Position numbers and translations under genes: made by a program. Below are positions 33,747-42,087 of a stretch of DNA of 64,000 nucleotides, piece by piece (the stretch's first letter is position 1; every line of letters begins with the position of its first letter). The DNA lies in assembly GCF_047946665.1 (NCBI RefSeq), contig NZ_CP172312.1, positions 2,728,001-2,792,000 on the forward strand, given 5' to 3'. Source of the stretch: Allohahella sp002354735 (GTDB lineage: Bacteria > Pseudomonadota > Gammaproteobacteria > Pseudomonadales > Oleiphilaceae). Below the pieces are notes generated by a model. That model ran no database searches. It was not told the DNA's origin and was given only the letters and a program-made list of their open reading frames with translations.

Positions 33747-33767
33747 GACGGGGCAAAAAGACCCGTC
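33747..33767 (-). terminator. hairpin between csp copy 2 and the permease (attenuator-like)
   Basis: GACGGG-GCAAAAAGA-CCCGTC, starting 12 bases past the csp stop, the same distance as in copy 1, though the base sequence differs. In the transcribed direction TCTTCC follows the stem. Confidence 0.45.
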
Positions 33768-33778
33768 CCCATGAAGCA

Positions 33779-34111
33779 TTACGCCGCCATCTTGCGACAT
33801 TCCTGCGCACAGCGCTTGCAGGCTTCGGCACACTTCTGACAGTGATCGGCCTCGTGCTTTTCACATTCTGCACCGCAGGCTTCGCATATTTCAGCGCAGA
33901 CGCGACAGAGGTGCGCGACGTGCTCGCTATCGCGGGCCATTGCCGCTGCCGTTGTCGCGCAGATATCTGCGCAGTCCATATCCAGCGCAATGCACTTCGC
34001 CATCATCTTGACGTCGTCTTCGCCAAGGCATGCAGAGGCGCAATGATTACATTCAGCGAAACAGTCAAGACAAGCTTTGATACAATCTTTGAATTTGTCA
34101 GTGTGAGACAT
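33779..34111 (-). CDS. four-helix-bundle copper storage protein, cytosolic type (copy 2)
   Basis: 110 residues from the ATG at 34111 (MSHTDKFKDC), with AAGGAG upstream. It differs from copy 1 at eight positions only (for example Arg19 to Ala, Gly61 to Asp), and all 19 Cys are kept. It should bind many Cu(I) ions in the cytosol. It heads the csp-permease-patatin run. The upstream region shares CGGAGGTACGG and a GAAAGC/GCTTTC inverted repeat with copy 1, so the two are probably controlled in the same way. Confidence 0.92.
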   Translation of the reverse strand: MSHTDKFKDCIKACLDCFAECNHCASACLGEDDVKMMAKCIALDMDCADICATTAAAMARDSEHVAHLCRVCAEICEACGAECEKHEADHCQKCAEACKRCAQECRKMAA

Positions 34112-34174
34112 GCCATTCTCCTTGATCGGATTCAGAAATGATCGGTCGAGCAACCCGACGTTTGATCGTGGACG

Positions 34175-34217
34175 GAAAGCTCAGGTCGTGCTGTGGCTTT
34201 CACAGTCGGAGGTACGG
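34175..34217 (-). promoter_or_regulatory. conserved upstream region of csp copy 2
   Basis: Contains an inverted repeat GAAAGC (34175-34180) / GCTTTC (34196-34201), followed by CGGAGGTACGG (34207-34217), in the same order and spacing class as upstream of csp copy 1 (27431-27483). A shared promoter/operator is the simplest reading; no regulator can be named. Confidence 0.45.
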
Positions 34218-34253
34218 TGTAATCCTCAGCCTAGATCGGCTGTGGCAGAGCAG

Positions 34254-34588
34254 TTAAAGTAAGCGAATACCTAGGCGCGCATTGCCAATGATCGAGACCC
34301 ACGACAGACGCATGGCCGCCACAGCGATCATCGGACTGCGCTGGAGACTAACGGTGGGGTATGCCGGTGCATTGTAGGCAAAGGCAAAGATGAGGTTCTG
34401 ACGAATGTTGGACATGGTCATCAGACTGAGTCGATGCGCTTTCGCAATGCCCATCAGCCGTCCTTCACCAGCGTAATAGATGGACTCTCCATCGCTATAT
34501 CCGTCCCCGTGCCAATGGCAATACCGACGTCGGCATGCGCCCGCGCAGGCGCATCATTAATGCCATCGCCGGCCATCGCGACGATAGC
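34254..34588 (-). pseudogene. C-terminal remnant of a copper P1B-type ATPase
   Basis: The minus strand reads AIVAMAGDGINDAPARAHADVG..., the conserved GDGxND hinge of P-type ATPases, then GTGTDIAMES and a stop at 34454-34456. A one-base loss moves the rest to another frame: LMGIAKAHRLS, MSNIRQNLIFAFAYNAP and IAVAAMRLSWVSIIGNARL, the last two membrane helices of CopA-type exporters with an internal deletion. The N-terminal about 600 residues are absent. The remnant joins directly to the cytochrome c pseudogene. This was once a Cu(I) exporter gene. Confidence 0.8.
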
Positions 34589-35013
34589 CTATCGTCATCG
34601 AGACTAAGCCCGAGCGCAGGCATGCCTGACATTTTGATACCGTGCTTGATGATCCAGAACAGGTTGCCCGGGGCGTGATGCTCAATGTGCTCCTTCAGCC
34701 GCGGTGGCTGCGGTTTCATCCCGACGTGTATGGCAGTAGGGTCGACGCCAGGGCCTAGATGACAGCCAGCGCAGATGCGGGCATACATCTGAGCTCCGCG
34801 GTTTATCCTGGCGCTCGATTCGAGATCATCGGGCGCTTCGATATCGTCATCACGAACGGCGATCGAGCGAGCCATTGTGGTATTTAAAAGCCAGCGCGTG
34901 ACGCCGAAGTGCGGATCGTCTGCGGCCACGTTGTAGAGGCCCGACTAAGCGAAGCCGACGACACCGAGAACCACGGCTATGAGCAGTCCGAGAATTGTCT
35001 TGATCGCAGTCAT
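34589..35013 (-). pseudogene. cytochrome c, nonsense mutation and 3' truncation
   Basis: From an ATG at 35013 with GAGGAACG upstream: MTAIKTILGLLIAVVLGVVG-type anchor, then a TAG at 34945-34947 (codon 23), probably from a Tyr codon. The frame resumes with VAADDPHFGVTRWLLN and keeps the heme motif ARICAGCHLGPG and HHAPGNLFWIIKHGIKMSGMPALG. It breaks off at about 34589 where the ATPase remnant begins. The promoter side is next to copB (79 bp). A monoheme, membrane-anchored c-type cytochrome of this type often sits in copper clusters. Dead unless the stop is read through. Confidence 0.78.
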
Positions 35014-35092
35014 TCGTTCCTCTTTTTCAAACCGTATTGCCTCAGCAGATACGCCCTTTGCTCAATGGTGGATGAAGGCGGTACATATTTTT

Positions 35093-35968
35093 TCAGAACC
35101 AGAAGCGCAGACCGGCAACAGCCGCCGTTTTACTCGTATCCTCACCGGCTTTTTCGAGCATGTTTTTGGTAGAGCCCACGTTCTGTTCCCACTCGACGCC
35201 GATATAGGGCGCAAAGCGCCGTACGATTTCGTAGCCCATGCGCAGCCCGAGTTCGAAGCCATTGACGCCTGAGCCAATGTTATAAGCCTCCACGTCCTGC
35301 AAGGCGAGCGAAGTTTCGAATCGTGGTTGCAGGTAGAGCCGCTGGGTCAGCCGCATGCTGTACTCGACTTCGACAATGGCAGACACATCGCCATCGTCGC
35401 TGATGTAGGCTGTGGCATCAACTTCAAACCAGTAGGGTGCAAGCCCTTGCACACCAAAGGCCAGAAAATCTCGATCAGCCTTGCTGGGAATGAAATCGTG
35501 TCTTAGGCCTACCTGCAGATCCCAGAAGCTGGCGATGTTGCGACCATAAAGGAGCTCCATTTCAGTTTCCTGGATGCCACCATTTTCGGTATCTGCAGTG
35601 CCTTCGCTTTCGATATACAGCTTGTTGTAATCTTCACCAACCCAGCCGGTAAGATCCCAGAGCGCTATGTCAGGCCCATCCTGAAAACGTTGCTCAAAAC
35701 GGTCAAAAGCGAGCGTTGCGAAAATCCCATCGTCATGAACCGGCAGGGCTCCGAAATTACCAGCCGCTTTGCCAGGCTCATCCACAGCCATCTTACGAAT
35801 GGCCTTGCCCTCAGGCGGTGGCGCAGGGGTATCGTCATAATCCTCCGGTAGCGGCGCCGTGATTGCCGCATTGGGAATCTCTCCTTTTCGCTCTTCAGCC
35901 CTCACCGCATGAGTGGCGAGGGTAGCCAAAGACAGAATCGCAAGGATCGTAACTGTCCAGTTTTTCAT
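35093..35968 (-). CDS. copB: copper resistance outer-membrane protein CopB
   Basis: 291 residues with a Sec signal ending near VRA. The CopB/PcoB pattern is clear: a short Pro/Asp linker, then FATLAFDRFEQRFQDG, WDLTGWVGEDYNKLYIESEG, and alternating amphipathic strands (FWDLQVGLRHDF, FEVDATAYIS, RLYLQPRFE, FELGLRMGYEIVRRFAPYIGVEW) ending in a terminal Phe. This fits an outer-membrane beta-barrel. Unlike Pseudomonas CopB it lacks a Met/His-rich repeat at the N-terminus. It follows the multicopper oxidase copA by 12 bp. It is thought to sequester or export copper at the outer membrane. Confidence 0.93.
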   Translation of the reverse strand: MKNWTVTILAILSLATLATHAVRAEERKGEIPNAAITAPLPEDYDDTPAPPPEGKAIRKMAVDEPGKAAGNFGALPVHDDGIFATLAFDRFEQRFQDGPDIALWDLTGWVGEDYNKLYIESEGTADTENGGIQETEMELLYGRNIASFWDLQVGLRHDFIPSKADRDFLAFGVQGLAPYWFEVDATAYISDDGDVSAIVEVEYSMRLTQRLYLQPRFETSLALQDVEAYNIGSGVNGFELGLRMGYEIVRRFAPYIGVEWEQNVGSTKNMLEKAGEDTSKTAAVAGLRFWF

Positions 35969-35980
35969 CTTGATTCTCCT

Positions 35981-37783
35981 TTATGCCACACGCATGACCT
36001 GGAACATCCCTGCCTCCATGTGATACAGGAGATGGCAGTGAAAGGCCCAGTCGCCTTTTTCGATCGGCGTTATTCTGACCGCCAACTTCTCTCCGGGCTT
36101 GACAAGTATCGTGTGCTTGAAAGGGATCTCGTCATTACTGCCGCCATTTTCGAGCTGCATCCACATACCGTGGAGGTGGATCGGGTGCTCCATCATCGTG
36201 TGATTCACCATCCACAGGCGCAAACGCTCATTGTGCTTGAACAGATAGGGGCCTTCGTGCTCGCTGAACTTCTTGCCATCGAAGGAGAACATGTAGCGCT
36301 CCATGTTCGCGGTGATATTGATGGTCATTTCACGATCTATCTCAGCCTTATAGGGCTGTGGAGCTGCTGACCGCAAATCCTTGTACGTAAGCACCTTCCA
36401 GCCATCGTTTCCGAGACCGATGCCAGGCTCGCCAAGTCGATCCTGTGGATTGGAGATGACCATGGCGACATTGGTATTGCTCTTGTCTGGCTTGAAAGGT
36501 GTGGGGCCGTCTGGTCCTGGCACGGCGGTGTCACCCTCTTTCATACCTTTCATACTGGGCATTTTCTTCATGCCACCTTTCTTCATCTCCTTTTTGCCAT
36601 CCGGGCCGTCCCACTCATCCCCAGGCTGCATGTCATCCATCATGCCCATGCCAATATCAGCCAGATCCCGCACCGGCCTTGGCCGCAGCGCCGGAACTGC
36701 TGCCGTCATGTTGGCTTCCGGGGCCAGTGTACCGCGGGCGAAGCCACTGCGATCGAGTGACTCAGCGAAAATGGTGAAAGCCTGCTCGGCCGTCGGTCGG
36801 ACGAGCACATCGTAGGTCTCGGCCACACCAATTCTGAACTCATGAAATTCGACTGGCCTGACCGGCTTTCCATCGACCATCACCACAGTCATGTCGAGTC
36901 CCGGGATCCGCACATCAAAGGTGCTCATCGCGGAAGCGTTGATGAATCGGAGGCGAATTGTCTCTCCGGGCTCGAAAAGACCAGTCCAGTTCATATCGGG
37001 CGAGCTGCCGTTCATGAGGTAGGTGTATGCATGACCGGTCACATCGGCCAGATCGACAGGCATCATGCGCATCTTGCCCCAGGCAGCGCGATCGGCAATC
37101 GCATCGCCGAGACCCTTTCGACTGACTTCATCAAAAAAGTCGCCGACCGTGCGACGCTGAAAGTTATAGTAATCGCCTGCGAGATTGATGTTCCTGAAAA
37201 TGGTTTCAGGATCTTCGAAAGCCCAGTCGGAAAGCACTACCACATGGTCGCGCTGATACTTGAACGGCTCCGGCTCTCTGGGCTCGATGATGAGGGGACC
37301 GTACATGCCGGTCTGCTCCTGAAACCGGCTGTGGCTGTGATACCAATAGGTCCCTGCCTGCTTGAGGCGGTACTTGTAATGATAGGTGTCACCGGATGGA
37401 ATGCCTTTGAAGTTGATGCCCGGCACCCCATCCATCGGGAAGGGCACGAGAATGCCATGCCAGTGAATCGAGCTATCATCATCGAGTTCATTGGTCACAT
37501 TGAGATTGACGAAGTCGCCCTCACGCAGCCTGATCAATGGCGCCGGGACCGTGCCATTAATGGCAGTAGCCCTGGACTGCCGGCCGTCAATCGTGAGCGG
37601 CGCATAGCCCACCGTGAGATCATACCTATCCTTGATCTCATGTGTGGCCAGCCCCTGCGCAGCAGTGGCAGCCCAGGCAGGCAAAGGCAGAACGCTGTTG
37701 ATGCCGGTGAGAAAAAAACCAGCCCCCGCCATTCTGAGCAGCTCCCGGCGATGAGGGTCTGCGAGCGATGATCGTCTCTTCAC
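35981..37783 (-). CDS. copA: copper resistance multicopper oxidase CopA/PcoA
   Basis: 600 residues with a twin-arginine-like leader (RRELLRMAGAGFFLTG). Three cupredoxin domains; copper ligands are seen in SSIHWHGILVP, TYWYHSHSRFQEQTG, HPIHLHGMWM and the terminal HCHLLYHMEAGMFQVM. A Met/Lys/Gly-rich insertion (KKGGMKKMPSMKGMKEGD, about residue 405-425) is the Cu(I)-binding region typical of CopA. It oxidises Cu(I) to the less toxic Cu(II) in the periplasm. It lies between the CusF-like gene (19 bp) and copB (12 bp). The symbol is the oxidase copA, not the ATPase. Confidence 0.96.
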   Translation of the reverse strand: MKRRSSLADPHRRELLRMAGAGFFLTGINSVLPLPAWAATAAQGLATHEIKDRYDLTVGYAPLTIDGRQSRATAINGTVPAPLIRLREGDFVNLNVTNELDDDSSIHWHGILVPFPMDGVPGINFKGIPSGDTYHYKYRLKQAGTYWYHSHSRFQEQTGMYGPLIIEPREPEPFKYQRDHVVVLSDWAFEDPETIFRNINLAGDYYNFQRRTVGDFFDEVSRKGLGDAIADRAAWGKMRMMPVDLADVTGHAYTYLMNGSSPDMNWTGLFEPGETIRLRFINASAMSTFDVRIPGLDMTVVMVDGKPVRPVEFHEFRIGVAETYDVLVRPTAEQAFTIFAESLDRSGFARGTLAPEANMTAAVPALRPRPVRDLADIGMGMMDDMQPGDEWDGPDGKKEMKKGGMKKMPSMKGMKEGDTAVPGPDGPTPFKPDKSNTNVAMVISNPQDRLGEPGIGLGNDGWKVLTYKDLRSAAPQPYKAEIDREMTINITANMERYMFSFDGKKFSEHEGPYLFKHNERLRLWMVNHTMMEHPIHLHGMWMQLENGGSNDEIPFKHTILVKPGEKLAVRITPIEKGDWAFHCHLLYHMEAGMFQVMRVA

Positions 37784-37802
37784 TGTGGGTGCCCTCCTAT
37801 CC

Positions 37803-38219
37803 TCAGTTTGCTGCTTTGACTTCAGTTACCGTCATCTTGCCGCCCTGGTCGACGACCTTGAACTCCACCTTGTCGCCAACTTCCAGCTCGCTCAGATCGA
37901 CACTGTCTTCAGTCTGAAAAACCATGGTCATTGGCGGCATACCCAGGTTCTTGATAGGGCCGTGCTTGATGGTGAGGGTTCGAGCTTCGGTATCCACTTT
38001 ACGGAGGGTTCCCTTCGTCATGGCGTCGGCATGCTTGTCTTTCATCATGCCGTCCATTTTGCCCATGTCACCTTCCATCATCTTGCCGTCTTCCATCATC
38101 CTACCGCCATCCTTCTTCATGGCTTTATCATGGCCGTGACCTGAATCGGCGACTGCGAAAGTGTTAGCCAGTGAAACTGTCAGAAGTGCGCTTGCCAATA
38201 CAAAATGCTTGATAGTCAT
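37803..38219 (-). CDS. periplasmic CusF-like copper-binding protein
   Basis: 138 residues: Sec signal (MTIKHFVLASALLTVSLANTFA), a Met/Asp/Lys/His-rich linker (HGHDKAMKKDGG, MMEDGKMMEGDMGKMDGMM), then a CusF OB-fold (residues about 60-138) with TIKHGPIKNLGMPPMTMVFQ. The His and Met ligands of CusF are kept. It should shuttle Cu(I) in the periplasm to the oxidase or efflux partners. The C-terminal domain is very similar to the signal-less protein at 27522. In the operon it sits between the cupredoxin and copA genes. Confidence 0.9.
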   Translation of the reverse strand: MTIKHFVLASALLTVSLANTFAVADSGHGHDKAMKKDGGRMMEDGKMMEGDMGKMDGMMKDKHADAMTKGTLRKVDTEARTLTIKHGPIKNLGMPPMTMVFQTEDSVDLSELEVGDKVEFKVVDQGGKMTVTEVKAAN

Positions 38220-38254
38220 TGCTGATGTCCTTTCGTTGAATCGATCTGAATGAT

Positions 38255-38761
38255 TTATTTTACTTCGACGGTGACTGTACCAACCATGCCGGCCTGATAA
38301 TGACCTGCGATCAAACAGGCGAAATCGAAGTCACCAGGCTTGTTGAAGGTCCAGTTTACCTCTCGAGTTTCTCCCGGGGGTACGTGAGCCATATAAGGTT
38401 CGCTGTGCTCCATGCCTGGAAATTTCACCATCAGCGCAGCATGCTCCTCGAGAGTCTCTTTGGTGCCGAGCACGAATTCGTGCATGATGGCGCCGTCGTT
38501 CTTGAGTTTGAAAGTCACTGTATCTCCTTCCTGGACAGTGACCTTGGATGGCGAGAAACGCATGTTATCGGACAACGCCATTGTGATCGTCTTGTCGCTC
38601 TTGCCCGCATCAGCAGCCACACCCCAGATCTGCTGGGTCTTGTCAACAGGTCCACTGGCTTCAGCCTTGTGCTTGTCGCCGTGGGCCGCCACCAATGAGC
38701 TCCCTAACACCAAAAAAAGCGGCGCCGCGTACTTCAACCGACCAATCATACTTTTAAACAT
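38255..38761 (-). CDS. periplasmic cupredoxin (type 1 copper protein)
   Basis: 168 residues with a signal peptide ending near LVAA, followed by HGDKHKAE. The plastocyanin-like domain covers about 55-168. The type 1 ligands appear as His in GAIMHEFVLG and Cys-His-Met in FACLIAGHYQAGMVG, with a Met-rich exposed loop (MVKFPGMEHSEPYMAH). Such proteins (CopI-like) are found in copper-resistance operons and either carry electrons or bind periplasmic copper. It is 33 bp after the oxidase gene and 35 bp before the CusF-like gene. Confidence 0.9.
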   Translation of the reverse strand: MFKSMIGRLKYAAPLFLVLGSSLVAAHGDKHKAEASGPVDKTQQIWGVAADAGKSDKTITMALSDNMRFSPSKVTVQEGDTVTFKLKNDGAIMHEFVLGTKETLEEHAALMVKFPGMEHSEPYMAHVPPGETREVNWTFNKPGDFDFACLIAGHYQAGMVGTVTVEVK

Positions 38762-38794
38762 GACTTACTCCCTTTTCACAACATTGGTTTACTT

Positions 38795-40252
38795 TTAGTG
38801 TTCATGGCTACCTGAATCGGCACCCGGTTTTCGTACCTTGACCTCGATGTCTTTTGACGGTTTGTGGACTGGGCTCATCGAAGATGCACCTGCGTCGTTT
38901 GACCGACTGGCCACCGGCACCTCTCCCTCAAACTCATAGGCCACCGTACCCTTGGGATGATCGTAAAAGCCTGGATCGCTGTAATCCCCTCTCGCCTGAT
39001 TCTTGCGAACCTTGACCATGCTGAACATGCCGCCCATTTCAACAGAGCCGAACTGGCCTTCCCCGGTCATCATCCGCGCAGTATTTTCTGGAATCGGCAT
39101 ATCCATCTCAGCCATATCGGCCATGCCGCGCTCACCCATGACCATATAATCCGGAATCAGCTGGGTAATCTTTTTCGTCAGGCCAGTATGATCGACACCA
39201 ATAAGCGTAGGCACGTCGTGGCCCATGGCGTTCATGGTGTGATGGCTCTTGTGACAATGAAACGCCCAATCGCCTTCCTCATCGGCCAGGAACTCGATCT
39301 GCCGCATCTGCCCGACGGCTACGTCGGCGGTGACTTCTGGCCAGCGCGAGCCCTTCGGTGTTGGCCCGCCATCGGTGCCAGTGACCTCGAATTCATGACC
39401 GTGCAGATGCATGGGGTGATTGGTCATGGTGAGGTTACCGACACGGATGCGCACCCGGTCGTTATGACGCACGTTGAGTGAATCGATCCCCGGGAAGATT
39501 CGGCTGTTCCACGACCACAGATTGAAGTCGAGCATGGTCATGATCTTCGGCGTATAACTGCCAGGATCGATGTCATAGGCATTGAGCATGATGCAGAAGT
39601 CTCGATCGACCGGATCGATGAGCGGATGCTTGCCCTTTGGATGGGTTACCCAGAAGCCCATCATGCCCATGGCCATCTGTGTCATTTCGTCGGCGTGTGG
39701 GTGGTACATGAAGGTACCCGGCCGTCTGGCCATGAATTCATAGACAAAGGTCTTGCCAGCGGGAATGGCTGGCTGCGTGAGCCCTGTCACCCCATCCATA
39801 CCGTTTGGCAGGCGCTGGCCGTGCCAATGCACACTGGTATGCTCCGGCAGACGATTCGTCACGAAGATGCGCACCCGGTCGCCTTCAACTACTTCGATGG
39901 TTGGACCTGGCGACTGGCCGTTGTACCCCCAGAGATGCGCCTTGAAACCGGGCGTCATTTCACGTACCACGGGCTCGGCGACAAGGTGAAATTCCTTCAC
40001 GCCATTCTTCATGCGCCAAGGCAGTGTCCAGCTATTGAGCGTGACGACCGGATTGTAAGGGCGTCCTGTTTCAGGAACGAGCGGTGGCATGGTATCGGTA
40101 CTGGTCTGAATCACAGGCTCAGGCAATGCCGACATGGCTACCCTGCTGACGCCTGCAGCAGCGACCATACCGCCAGTCATGCTGGCAAATTTCAGAAAGT
40201 CTCGTCGTTGTGCCGCTGCGGCGGCCAGTTGACGCTGATCAGTGACCTTCAT
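38795..40252 (-). CDS. second multicopper oxidase (Tat-exported)
   Basis: 485 residues from the ATG at 40252 (MKVTDQRQL), with GGAGG upstream. A Tat motif (QRRDFLKFASMTGG) precedes the cupredoxin domains. Copper ligands appear in TSVHWHGQRLP, GTFMYHPHADE, NHPMHLHGHEF and WAFHCHKSHHTMN. The C-terminal extension is Met-rich (MADMAEMDMPIPENTARMM), then a polar tail ending in HEH. It lacks the CopA Met insertion and is only moderately like the oxidase at 35981, so it is a different subfamily. The start overlaps the TolC-like gene by 14 bases. Confidence 0.93.
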   Translation of the reverse strand: MKVTDQRQLAAAAAQRRDFLKFASMTGGMVAAAGVSRVAMSALPEPVIQTSTDTMPPLVPETGRPYNPVVTLNSWTLPWRMKNGVKEFHLVAEPVVREMTPGFKAHLWGYNGQSPGPTIEVVEGDRVRIFVTNRLPEHTSVHWHGQRLPNGMDGVTGLTQPAIPAGKTFVYEFMARRPGTFMYHPHADEMTQMAMGMMGFWVTHPKGKHPLIDPVDRDFCIMLNAYDIDPGSYTPKIMTMLDFNLWSWNSRIFPGIDSLNVRHNDRVRIRVGNLTMTNHPMHLHGHEFEVTGTDGGPTPKGSRWPEVTADVAVGQMRQIEFLADEEGDWAFHCHKSHHTMNAMGHDVPTLIGVDHTGLTKKITQLIPDYMVMGERGMADMAEMDMPIPENTARMMTGEGQFGSVEMGGMFSMVKVRKNQARGDYSDPGFYDHPKGTVAYEFEGEVPVASRSNDAGASSMSPVHKPSKDIEVKVRKPGADSGSHEH

Positions 40253-41660
40253 CGTCACCTCCGGAAGCATTTGGTTGATCGGAAAGAGATGAAGCGGCAC
40301 CCATGGATACGCCAGCGCGCGCCGACTTCAGGCCCGCCTCGGCCATCCAGAAGGCCTGATTCGCATTGATTGCCGAAACCACCGCGGCGACGTGACTTCG
40401 GTAATCTGCCAATAATTCGAAGACACCGATAATCATGCCGTTATAGCGCAGCACTGATTCATCCATGATTTTCTGTCGCAGCGGAATCACATTGGTGCGG
40501 TAGTGCAGCGCGATATCGTAGGCGCTACGATAGGTCGAATACTGCGCTCGAAGTTCGGAGCTGACCGTACGCAGCGTGAGCTCGAGATTATTCGCCGCGG
40601 CCAGAGTCCTGGCATTCATGGCTTCCCTGGCCATCCCGCCCAAGTTGAACAGCGGCAGGGTCAATTCGAACTCGTAGCCCCAGGCGGACTCGCGCCCTTC
40701 GTCTCCAAAGGCAGTCTCACGAATCGCACCCACCTCGATGTCGGTAAAGCTGGTCAATAATGTGAAGCCCTGGGCTTCTGCGGCGGCTTCAAACTCCGCT
40801 TTAGCCATTTGCACATCAAGCCGTTCTTCGACCGCCATGGTGCCTATGGCCTCGGCATTGACCGGCGCGTCAGGTATTTTCGGTAGCCTGTCTGGTAACT
40901 TCAGAGCGCCATACTGCTTTTCTGTAAGACCCAGGATTTGCACGAGTGATTCGCGGGCACGCAGTGCCTCATGCCGGGCGTTTGCCAGCGACGTCGCAGC
41001 ATCAGAATAAAACACCTGCTGACGGGCTCGCGCCAGTTCACTGAAGTTACCGGCGGCTTTCATACGCTGGGCCAGTTCGGCACTTGCCTCACCGCTTTGA
41101 TACACCTGCTCGGCATACCCGAGACGCTCACGCGCACCCACGGCCTGTACCCATGCCTGACGAACAGCAGTGACTTCTCCGATGACTGTCGAAGTCAATC
41201 CAAGCTGAGCGGCTGCCAGGGCCTGTTGGGCACGGTCGTAGCGTTGTGGATAAGTGAGGATATCGATCAGTCCAATCGACAATGCGCGGGTGATTTCGAG
41301 CTCATCACCGACCTCGATGCGCTCAAAGGCAAAAACAGGGTTCGGTATGCGGCCTTCATCGGCAATGGCTGCAGCGTTTGCCCAGTACCGGGCAACGAGC
41401 AACTGCATACGCGGACTGTTCAACAGGGCAACTCGAACTGCCTCTGCTTCGCCAAGGGGCTGCTTCAGCAGTTCGGTTGCAGCGGTCTGCATTTCCAATC
41501 GCTGTTCGTCTGCTGCGCCAAGTTGCAGCTCACCACCAGTGAAAGCGCTCGCGCGGTCATTGGTCTGCTTGACTGATTCAGAGATATCGACCGAGGCGCA
41601 ACCACTGGCAATGACTATGGCAAGTAGCAGCGCAGGACGTAGTGGTCTGAGCGTATTCAT
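40239..41660 (-). CDS. TolC-family outer-membrane factor lipoprotein
   Basis: 473 residues with a lipobox (IVIASGCAS). Two repeats of long helices with the outer-membrane efflux protein pattern: NSPRMQLLVARYWANAAAI, ALSIGLIDILTYPQRYDRAQQAL, VRQAWVQAVGARERLGYAEQVY and later ELTLPLFNLGGMAREAMNARTLAAANNLEL. No RND pump or membrane-fusion partner is encoded in the window. CusC-like factors usually serve CusBA; here it might serve a distant pump, or act on its own in the copper operon. It shares ATGA with the upstream small gene and overlaps the oxidase start by 14 bases. Confidence 0.88.
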   Translation of the reverse strand: MNTLRPLRPALLLAIVIASGCASVDISESVKQTNDRASAFTGGELQLGAADEQRLEMQTAATELLKQPLGEAEAVRVALLNSPRMQLLVARYWANAAAIADEGRIPNPVFAFERIEVGDELEITRALSIGLIDILTYPQRYDRAQQALAAAQLGLTSTVIGEVTAVRQAWVQAVGARERLGYAEQVYQSGEASAELAQRMKAAGNFSELARARQQVFYSDAATSLANARHEALRARESLVQILGLTEKQYGALKLPDRLPKIPDAPVNAEAIGTMAVEERLDVQMAKAEFEAAAEAQGFTLLTSFTDIEVGAIRETAFGDEGRESAWGYEFELTLPLFNLGGMAREAMNARTLAAANNLELTLRTVSSELRAQYSTYRSAYDIALHYRTNVIPLRQKIMDESVLRYNGMIIGVFELLADYRSHVAAVVSAINANQAFWMAEAGLKSARAGVSMGAASSLSDQPNASGGDDEGH

Positions 41661-42010
41661 TGGTGATCACCTCCATGTGAAGGCATCTCTTCAGAAGACA
41701 TCTCTTCATCGTCTTCATAGGGCTCCATCGCGTAAACGCGCCAACCCCCAATTTTTCCGACACGCTCGTTGAGGCGCTCCCAAGACAACACTGGCTGTTC
41801 GTTGAAAGCCTCGTAGTCAGCGAAGACGGGCTTCCAGTCATCAATGACTGCTACGCCCTTGCGTGCAGATACGCCCTCCTGTGCGGAACTTTCGCAGACA
41901 CAGCTGTCCTCCGACTCGACGGGAGACTCTTCGGCATGGGCTGTCCAGGCGGCGCCAAGGCCAAGCAAACAGAAACCGTAGACAATATGGGTATGAAATT
42001 TGAAAGACAT
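41657..42010 (-). CDS. small exported protein of unknown function
   Basis: 117 residues, ATG with GAGGACC upstream. The Sec signal ends near AHA before EESPVES. The mature part has SCVCESS, a middle segment DDWKPVFADYEAFNEQPVLSW and a Glu/Asp/His/Met-rich tail (PYEDDEEMSSEEMPSHGGDH) that could bind metal. Overlaps the TolC-like start by four bases, so it is the first confident gene of the copper operon. I do not recognise the family. Confidence 0.75.
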   Translation of the reverse strand: MSFKFHTHIVYGFCLLGLGAAWTAHAEESPVESEDSCVCESSAQEGVSARKGVAVIDDWKPVFADYEAFNEQPVLSWERLNERVGKIGGWRVYAMEPYEDDEEMSSEEMPSHGGDHQ

Positions 42011-42087
42011 GAGGTCCTCACATTACTTCGTCTTCAGATATCGGCAGGACAATCAAAATCAAGCCGAGGATCTACGTTTGACAAGAC

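Noticed and set aside
36842..37771. 309-codon plus-strand open frame opposite copA
   Set aside because: It is antisense to the clearly functional multicopper oxidase and shows no family motif; open only because of codon bias.
39626..40369. 247-codon plus-strand open frame opposite the second oxidase
   Set aside because: His/Gly-rich shadow of the copper-binding motifs on the other strand.
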